From assembly GCF_000302595.1 (NCBI RefSeq), contig NZ_JH947125.1:890299-954298 (forward strand): a DNA stretch of 64,000 nucleotides, in the 5' to 3' direction. The stretch is from Pedobacter arcticus A12. GTDB lineage: Bacteria; Bacteroidota; Bacteroidia; Sphingobacteriales; Sphingobacteriaceae. This document shows, in pieces, positions 58,866 to 64,000 of this stretch. How positions within the stretch are numbered: position 1 is the first letter of the stretch; every line of letters begins with the position of its first letter. The notes below the pieces were generated by a model. The model was not told the DNA's origin. It did no database searches and saw nothing but the letters and a program-made list of their open reading frames with translations. A program made the translations under genes and the position numbers.

Positions 58866-61271
58866 ATGAAAAGATCAATCAAAAAAGTAGCAGTACTGGG
58901 ATCCGGAATTATGGGCTCTCGGATCGCTTGTCACTTTGCAAATATTGGAGTAGAAGTTTTGCTTTTGGATATCGTACCAAAAGAATTAAATGATAAAGAG
59001 CAAGCGAAAGGTTTAACCTTAGCTAGTCCATTGGTGCGCAACAGAATTGTAAACGATGCTTTAATATTCGCTGCAAAATCTAGTCCTTCACCGGTTTATA
59101 ACAAAGAAGTTTTAAATAAAATAAAGACTGGGAATTTTGAAGACAACATGAAAGATATTGCCAGTTGCGACTGGACGATTGAGGTTGTAGTTGAAAATTT
59201 AAAAATAAAAAAGATTGTTTACGATCAAGTAGAGCAGTTTAGAAGACCTGGGACCTTAATCACCTCAAATACTTCGGGAATTCCGATTCATTTAATGGCA
59301 GAAGGCCGTTCAGATGATTTTAAAAAGTATTTCTGCGGAACGCATTTTTTTAATCCACCACGTTATTTACGTTTATTAGAGATTATCCCAACACCAGATA
59401 CCGACAAAGAAATCATTAATTTCTTAATGCATTATGGAGATAAATTTTTAGGTAAAACTACAGTTTTATGTAAGGATACTCCGGCTTTTATCGCAAATAG
59501 AGTCGGCGTTTATTCTATCATGGCATTATTGCATTTGGTAGAAAAAATGGATCTAACGGTTGAAGAAGTAGATAAATTTACCGGTCCAGCTTTAGGCCGA
59601 CCAAAATCTGCTACTTTCCGTACTACGGATGTTGTTGGTTTGGATACCATGATTAATGTAGCCAATGGTTTGTCTGAAAATGCACCTAACGACGAGCAAA
59701 AAGAAGTTTTTGTTTTGCCGGATTATGTAAAGAAAATGCAGGAGAACAAATGGCTGGGTGATAAAACTGGTCAGGGTTTCTATAAAAAAACAAAAGATAA
59801 AGAGGGTAAAACAGAGATTTTAGCTTTAGACTTAAAAACTTTAGAATATCGTCCACAAAATAAAATAAAATCAGCGACGCTTGATGCGACAAAGCCTATA
59901 GAAAATCTGCGTGAACGAATGAAGGTTTACGCGGCCGGAAAAGATAAAGCAGCAGAGTTTTTCAGAGTTTCTTTTTCAGGATTGTTTGAATATGTGTCGA
60001 ACAGAATTCCAGAAATTTCTGATGAAACATATCGTATTGACGATGCCATGCGAGCTGGTTTTGGCTGGGAATTAGGCCCATTTGAAGTTTGGGATGCTTT
60101 AGGAGTGAAAGAAGGAGTGGAGATGATGAAAGCCAATGGCAAAACTCCAGAAAAATGGATAACCGAGATGCTGGAAGCGGGAAATACTTCATTTTATAAA
60201 ATAGAAAACGGCAACAAAACCTATTACGATATCCCATCAAAATCTTACAAAGCAGTTCCTGGTCAGGATGCGTTTATTGTTTTGGATAACATTAGAGCGA
60301 GTAAAACCATTTGGAAGAACTCAGGAACTACCTTAACTGACTTAGGCGACGGTATTTTAAACTTAGAATTCCATACCAAAATGAACACTATCGGTGGCGA
60401 AGTTTTAGCTGGAATTAACAAAGCCATTGACATTGCCGAGAAAGATTACCGTGGTTTAGTCATAGGTAATGATGGAACCAATTTCTCTGCCGGAGCAAAC
60501 GTGGGGATGATTTTTATGATGGCGGTTGAGCAGGAATGGGACGAGGTGAATATGGCAATTAAAATGTTTCAAAATACTTCCATGCGGATTCGTTATTCTT
60601 CCATCCCAGTGGTAGTTGCACCACACAATTTGACTTTAGGCGGTGGTTGCGAGTTTGCTTTACATGCCGATCACGTTCAGCTAAATGCAGAAACTTATAT
60701 GGGTTTGGTTGAGTTTGGCGTCGGGTTAATTCCTGGTGGCGGCGGAACCAAAGAAATGACTTTGAGAGCATCAGACGAATTCCATGCGGAACAAATTGAG
60801 CAAAACGTGTTAAAAGAAAAGTTTTTGACGATTGCAATGGCAAAAGTTTCTACATCAGCTTTAGAAGCATATGATTTAGGTTATTTATTGAAAGATAAGT
60901 TCTCTATTTCGATGAATAGAAGTAGGCTTATCGCCGATGCAAAAGAGAAAGCTTTAGAACTCGCTAACGCAGGATATACCCAACCAGTGCGGAGAAGCGA
61001 TATCAAAGTTCTTGGTAAATACGGATTAGGGATGGTTTACGCCGGAGCAAACACCATGCGTTCTGGAAACTACATTTCGGACCACGACCAAAAAATCTCT
61101 CAGAAATTAGGTTACGTAATGTGCGGAGGAGATTTATCTGCACCAACTTTAGTGACTGAACAATATTTATTGGATTTAGAGAGAGAGGCATTTTTGAGTT
61201 TGTGTGGAGAGAAGAAAACATTGGAGAGAATTCAGAGTATCATAACTAAGGGAAAGCCGTTGCGTAATTAG
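58866..61271 (+). CDS. fadN: 3-hydroxyacyl-CoA dehydrogenase/enoyl-CoA hydratase (FadN-type)
   Basis: 801 residues. The N-terminal 3-hydroxyacyl-CoA dehydrogenase half has VAVLGSGIMGSRIACHFANIG (about 8-28) and SNTSGIPIHLMAEG, FCGTHFFNPPRYLRLLEIIP and the substrate-binding part. The C-terminal enoyl-CoA hydratase/isomerase half holds GTNFSAGANVGMIF, LGGGCEFALHADHVQ and GLIPGGGGTKE. This order (dehydrogenase first) is as in Bacillus FadN. It does two steps of beta-oxidation, with thiolase and acyl-CoA dehydrogenase downstream, matching a fadN-fadA-fadE arrangement. Confidence 0.93.
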   Translation: MKRSIKKVAVLGSGIMGSRIACHFANIGVEVLLLDIVPKELNDKEQAKGLTLASPLVRNRIVNDALIFAAKSSPSPVYNKEVLNKIKTGNFEDNMKDIASCDWTIEVVVENLKIKKIVYDQVEQFRRPGTLITSNTSGIPIHLMAEGRSDDFKKYFCGTHFFNPPRYLRLLEIIPTPDTDKEIINFLMHYGDKFLGKTTVLCKDTPAFIANRVGVYSIMALLHLVEKMDLTVEEVDKFTGPALGRPKSATFRTTDVVGLDTMINVANGLSENAPNDEQKEVFVLPDYVKKMQENKWLGDKTGQGFYKKTKDKEGKTEILALDLKTLEYRPQNKIKSATLDATKPIENLRERMKVYAAGKDKAAEFFRVSFSGLFEYVSNRIPEISDETYRIDDAMRAGFGWELGPFEVWDALGVKEGVEMMKANGKTPEKWITEMLEAGNTSFYKIENGNKTYYDIPSKSYKAVPGQDAFIVLDNIRASKTIWKNSGTTLTDLGDGILNLEFHTKMNTIGGEVLAGINKAIDIAEKDYRGLVIGNDGTNFSAGANVGMIFMMAVEQEWDEVNMAIKMFQNTSMRIRYSSIPVVVAPHNLTLGGGCEFALHADHVQLNAETYMGLVEFGVGLIPGGGGTKEMTLRASDEFHAEQIEQNVLKEKFLTIAMAKVSTSALEAYDLGYLLKDKFSISMNRSRLIADAKEKALELANAGYTQPVRRSDIKVLGKYGLGMVYAGANTMRSGNYISDHDQKISQKLGYVMCGGDLSAPTLVTEQYLLDLEREAFLSLCGEKKTLERIQSIITKGKPLRN

Positions 61272-61281
61272 TAGTGAGATA

Positions 61282-61310
61282 TGAGTATTGGGTATTGAGA
61301 ACTTTTAGAA
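61282..61310. repeat. 'gtattgag' repeat, left flank of the S23 gene
   Basis: Contains gtattgagaacttttagaa, exactly as at 20156-20174. It lies 10 bp after the fadN stop and 18 bp before the four-helix-bundle gene. Confidence 0.7.
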
Positions 61311-61327
61311 TTGATTAAAGAAATAAA

Positions 61328-61681
61328 ATGCACAACATTAAGGAATTGAAAATCTGGAATAAAGCAATGGATTTAGCGGTTAAAGTTTATGAACTGTCTG
61401 CTAAGTTTCCTTCAGATGAAAGATTCGGTTTAACCTCGCAAGTGAGAAGATGTGCAGTTTCGATTCCATCAAATATTTCAGAAGGAGCTGGAAGAAATAC
61501 AAAAGGTGAATTTAAGCAATTTTTAGGAATCGCAAATGGTTCAGCTTACGAATTACAAACTCAACTCATTATTGCGCATAAGTTGAATTTCATTGATGAA
61601 AGCTCTACTAATGAGATTTTGGAAAGCATTGATGAAATTCAGAAAATGAATTATAGACTTCAATTATCATTAAGTAAATAG
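61328..61681 (+). CDS. Four-helix-bundle protein of the S23 (23S rRNA intervening sequence) family
   Basis: 117 residues: IKELKIWNKAMDLAVKVYELSAKFPSDERFGLTSQVRRCAVSIPSNISEGAGRNTKGEFKQFLGIANGSAYELQTQL is the diagnostic core (Ile-Pro-Asn-Ile-SEG and GSxxELxTQL). The family was first seen in insertions within 23S rRNA genes and is related to the Avd accessory protein of diversity-generating retroelements. Here it has no rRNA and no reverse transcriptase near. It splits the fadN-fadA pair and is flanked by copies of a dispersed repeat. Function unknown. Confidence 0.9.
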   Translation: MHNIKELKIWNKAMDLAVKVYELSAKFPSDERFGLTSQVRRCAVSIPSNISEGAGRNTKGEFKQFLGIANGSAYELQTQLIIAHKLNFIDESSTNEILESIDEIQKMNYRLQLSLSK

Positions 61682-61696
61682 AATATAGTAATACGA

Positions 61697-61775
61697 TTTG
61701 AGTATTGGTTAACGAGAACTTTTAAAATGGGAATAAGCAAGTCATCTCAATACTCAATACGCTCTACTCAATACT
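61697..61775. repeat. 'gtattgag' repeat, right flank of the S23 gene, in both orientations
   Basis: TTTGAGTATTGGTTAAC and GAGAACTTTTA (61697-61724) repeat the left flank directly with changes; TCTCAATACTCAATACG and CTCTACTCAATACT (61745-61775) repeat it inverted. It ends 13 bp before the thiolase start. Confidence 0.65.
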
Positions 61776-61788
61776 AAACGAAAAAAAT

Positions 61789-62964
61789 ATGGAAGCATAC
61801 ATCATAGCAGGATACAGAACAGCAGTTGGGAAAGCGCCAAGAGGTGTTTTTCGTTTCACACGGGCAGACGATTTAGCAACAGACGTTATTAAAGCATTAA
61901 TCGCATCACTCCCAAACCTCGATCCAACTCAAATCGACGATGTTATCGTAGGAAATGCTACACCAGAAGCAGAGCAAGGTTTAAACATTGCCCGCATGAT
62001 TTCGTTAATGGCTTTGGATACTGATAAAGTTCCGGGCGTAACTGTTAATCGTTATTGTGCATCAGGTTTGGAAACCATCGCGACAGCCGTAGCTAAAATT
62101 AAAGCTGGAATGGCAGATTGTATTGTTGCCGGTGGGGTAGAAGTAATGAGCGGAATGCCTTTCGGTGGATGGAAAGTGGTTCCAAACCCAGAAGTCGCGG
62201 TAAAAAATCCGGATTGGTATTGGGGAATGGGCTTAACCGCAGAAGCAGTTGCTAAAGAATACAATGTAACTCGCGAAGACCAAGATGAGTTTTCATTCAA
62301 ATCTCACCAAAAAGCAATTGAAGCTATTAAAAACGGTCATCTAAAAGACGGAGTTTTACCAATCACGGTTAAGGAAAACTATTTGGATACCAACATGAAA
62401 AAGAAAACCCGTGAATATGTGGTTGATACCGACGAAGGACCGAGAGCGGATACTTCTTTGGCTGCGTTAGCTAAATTGAAACCTGTTTTTGCAGCCGGAG
62501 GCTCAGTAACAGCGGGGAATTCTTCTCAAACTTCAGACGGTGCTGCTTTTGTTTTAGTGGTTTCAGAAAAAATGTTGAAGCAATTAAATGTAGAGCCTAT
62601 CGCAAGGTTGGTAAGCTATTCCGTTGCAGGTGTTCCTCCACATTTGATGGGAATTGGTCCAATAGAAGCTATACCAAAAGCGTTGAAACAAGCCGGAATG
62701 AGTTTAGATAAAATCGATTTAATCGAGTTGAACGAAGCATTTGCATCACAGTCTTTAGCCGTCATCAGAACCTTAGGTTTAGATAAAGAAAAAGTCAATG
62801 TTAATGGTGGCGCAATAGCCTTAGGCCATCCGCTGGGTTGTACCGGAGCAAAACTATCCGTTCAAATTTTTAACGAATTAAAAAGAACAAATCAAAAATA
62901 TGGAATGGTTACCATGTGCGTAGGTAGCGGACAAGGTGCAGCGGGGATATTTGAGATGTTGTAA
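61789..62964 (+). CDS. fadA: Acetyl-CoA C-acyltransferase (3-ketoacyl-CoA thiolase)
   Basis: 391 residues. The nucleophile is Cys90 in NRYCASGLETIATAVAKI. NEAFASQSLAV, GGAIALGHPLGCTGAK with the catalytic His near 352 and CVGSGQGAAGIF with Cys near 382 follow. It completes beta-oxidation by cleaving 3-ketoacyl-CoA with CoA. Probably co-transcribed with fadN despite the inserted S23 gene, and followed by acyl-CoA dehydrogenase. Confidence 0.95.
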   Translation: MEAYIIAGYRTAVGKAPRGVFRFTRADDLATDVIKALIASLPNLDPTQIDDVIVGNATPEAEQGLNIARMISLMALDTDKVPGVTVNRYCASGLETIATAVAKIKAGMADCIVAGGVEVMSGMPFGGWKVVPNPEVAVKNPDWYWGMGLTAEAVAKEYNVTREDQDEFSFKSHQKAIEAIKNGHLKDGVLPITVKENYLDTNMKKKTREYVVDTDEGPRADTSLAALAKLKPVFAAGGSVTAGNSSQTSDGAAFVLVVSEKMLKQLNVEPIARLVSYSVAGVPPHLMGIGPIEAIPKALKQAGMSLDKIDLIELNEAFASQSLAVIRTLGLDKEKVNVNGGAIALGHPLGCTGAKLSVQIFNELKRTNQKYGMVTMCVGSGQGAAGIFEML

Positions 62965-62967
62965 GGA

Positions 62968-63097
62968 GTCTCTCACCCAACCTCTCCGAAGGAGAGGAGT
63001 TAGCATGGAAAGCTGGATTACATAAAAAAAGTATAAAAATAATATTACACCATCTAGGTAAGTCCCTGTTCGAAGGAGAGGGATTTTGGGTGGGGCA
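62968..63097. repeat. Two divergent copies of the hairpin repeat
   Basis: ACCTCTCCGAAGGAGAGG (within 62968-63003) and TCCCTGTTCGAAGGAGAGGGA (within 63059-63097) are hairpins of the same style as the 43-bp repeat that follows, each with a flanking GGTGGG/CACCC-type tail. Together with the copy at 63121 they form a tandem group of three between fadA and the acyl-CoA dehydrogenase gene. The orientation of the flanks alternates. Confidence 0.6.
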
Positions 63098-63120
63098 AAT
63101 AAATTTAATATTCACATAAT

Positions 63121-63163
63121 ATAAGCAAGTCCTTCTCCTTCGGAGAAGGATTTAGGATGAGGC
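63121..63163. repeat. 43-bp dispersed hairpin repeat, copy 2
   Basis: Identical to 20321-20363 except one base in the loop (C for T). Its end is 3 bp from the acyl-CoA dehydrogenase ATG, so the repeat's AGGATGAGG forms the leader just upstream of the start codon. Confidence 0.8.
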
Positions 63164-63166
63164 AAT

Positions 63167-64000
63167 ATGAAAAAATCAACAAAAGGTGGGGAGTTCATCA
63201 TCTCCGAAACTAGCTATCAGGATGTGTTTATCCCTGAGGAATTTGATGAAGAACAGTTAATGATCCAGAAAACCTGTGAAGATTTTTTGGCTGCGGAGGT
63301 TACTCCTAATCTGGAAAGAATCGACAAGCAAGAAGAAGGCTTGATGGAATCTTTGATGGATAAGGCAGGAGAATTGGGGCTATTAGCTGTTTCCATTCCA
63401 GAAGAATATGGCGGTTTTGGAAAAAATTTCAATACGTCCATGTTGGTAACAGATGCAATTGGTGCGGGACACTCTTTTGCGGTGGCACTTTCGGCACATA
63501 CCGGAATTGGTACTTTGCCAATTTTGTATTATGGAGATAAGGAACAGAAAGATAAATACATCCCAAAATTAGCTTCGGGCGAGTGGAAAGCAAGTTATTG
63601 CTTAACCGAACCCAATGCCGGTTCTGATGCCAACTCTGGGAAAACCAAAGCAGTTTTGAATGCTGAAGGAACGCATTACATCATCAACGGACAAAAAATG
63701 TGGATCACCAATGGTGGTTTCGCCGATATTTTTATTGTCTTCGCTAAAATTGATGATGATAAAAACCTTTCTGCATTTATTGTGGAGAAAGGTTTTGGTG
63801 GCATAACCATGAATCCCGAAGAACATAAAATGGGGATCAAAGGCTCTTCTACACGTCAGGTTTTCTTTAACGATTGTCCGGTGCCAAAAGAGAATCTACT
63901 TTCAGAACGAGAGAACGGTTTCAAGATAGCGGTAAATATCCTAAATATTGGTAGAATTAAGTTAGGTGCTGCTGCAATTGGTTCTTCACGTAAAGTGTTG
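63167..64000 (+). CDS. fadE: Acyl-CoA dehydrogenase, N-terminal part, runs off the window
   Basis: 278 residues seen from ATG at 63167 to the window edge. The N-terminal helical domain (FDEEQLMIQKTCEDFLAAEV, MDKAGELGLLAVSIPEEYGG) and FAD-binding middle domain (KASYCLTEPNAGSDANSGKTKA, INGQKMWITNGGFADIFIVF, EEHKMGIKGSSTRQVFF) are clear. The catalytic Glu lies in the missing C-terminal part. It makes the first oxidation step of beta-oxidation and passes electrons to ETF. The start is fixed by the repeat immediately ahead of it. Confidence 0.93.
   Translation, partial: MKKSTKGGEFIISETSYQDVFIPEEFDEEQLMIQKTCEDFLAAEVTPNLERIDKQEEGLMESLMDKAGELGLLAVSIPEEYGGFGKNFNTSMLVTDAIGAGHSFAVALSAHTGIGTLPILYYGDKEQKDKYIPKLASGEWKASYCLTEPNAGSDANSGKTKAVLNAEGTHYIINGQKMWITNGGFADIFIVFAKIDDDKNLSAFIVEKGFGGITMNPEEHKMGIKGSSTRQVFFNDCPVPKENLLSERENGFKIAVNILNIGRIKLGAAAIGSSRKVL

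Noticed and set aside
61328-61681. S23 gene as part of a diversity-generating retroelement (Avd-like)
   Set aside because: No reverse transcriptase or template/variable repeat pair is present nearby.

Overview
The window reads as chromosomal DNA of a Bacteroidetes bacterium, most likely family Sphingobacteriaceae (Pedobacter-like). The pointers are low G+C, few clear Shine-Dalgarno sites, lipoproteins with short Bacteroidetes-type lipoboxes, a fused CcoN-CcoO oxidase subunit, a DUF3078 protein, an OmpA/WD40-like surface protein and a GH20-PA14 enzyme. Species is not assigned.

Layout. 1-3.5 kb: partial luciferase-like monooxygenase, a lipoprotein, a lone Vsr-type endonuclease and a 598-residue protein of unknown function. 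3.6-8.5 kb: a FixL-type heme-PAS kinase, a response regulator fused to a CRP/FNR-type DNA-binding module, D-lactate dehydrogenase and HemN. 8.6-17.2 kb: glycerol and glycerophosphodiester use (glpF, glpK, glpD, a DeoR regulator, a Gfo/Idh oxidoreductase, glpT, a phosphodiesterase). 17.6-23.6 kb: cbb3 oxidase operon (ccoNO, ccoQ, ccoP, ccoG, ccoH and a SafE-like membrane protein). 23.9-30.3 kb: di-iron repair protein, two oxidase-like membrane proteins, a CoA-transferase and small enzymes including QueD. 30.5-48.2 kb: mostly housekeeping genes (trxB, GH20, OmpA-like, queE, fabG, an alcohol dehydrogenase, an M3 peptidase, UbiA, engB) plus a candidate structured RNA and a truncated isochorismatase remnant. 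49-51 kb: tRNA-Leu(GAG) followed by an AbiE-type toxin-antitoxin pair. 51-58.2 kb: a signalling cluster with CheB, CheR, two single receivers and two large hybrid histidine kinases. 58.4-64 kb: MarR regulator and a fadN-fadA-fadE type beta-oxidation operon interrupted by an S23-type four-helix-bundle gene.

How it fits together. The most coherent story is oxygen control. The kinase at 3596 carries the FixL heme-pocket residues. Its partner at 4820 looks like FixJ receiver and FixK-type DNA-binding parts joined in one protein, with an FNR-like recognition helix (E-T-V-S-R). TGAT-N4-ATCA palindromes, the kind of site such a helix should read, lie in front of the kinase and its divergent neighbour, ldhA-hemN, the cbb3 operon, and the queE/candidate-RNA region. 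This predicts a local low-oxygen regulon.

The window also holds several families of dispersed intergenic repeats. One brackets the S23 gene inside the fad operon and recurs about 41 kb away without the gene; another is a 43-bp element with two copies differing at a single base.
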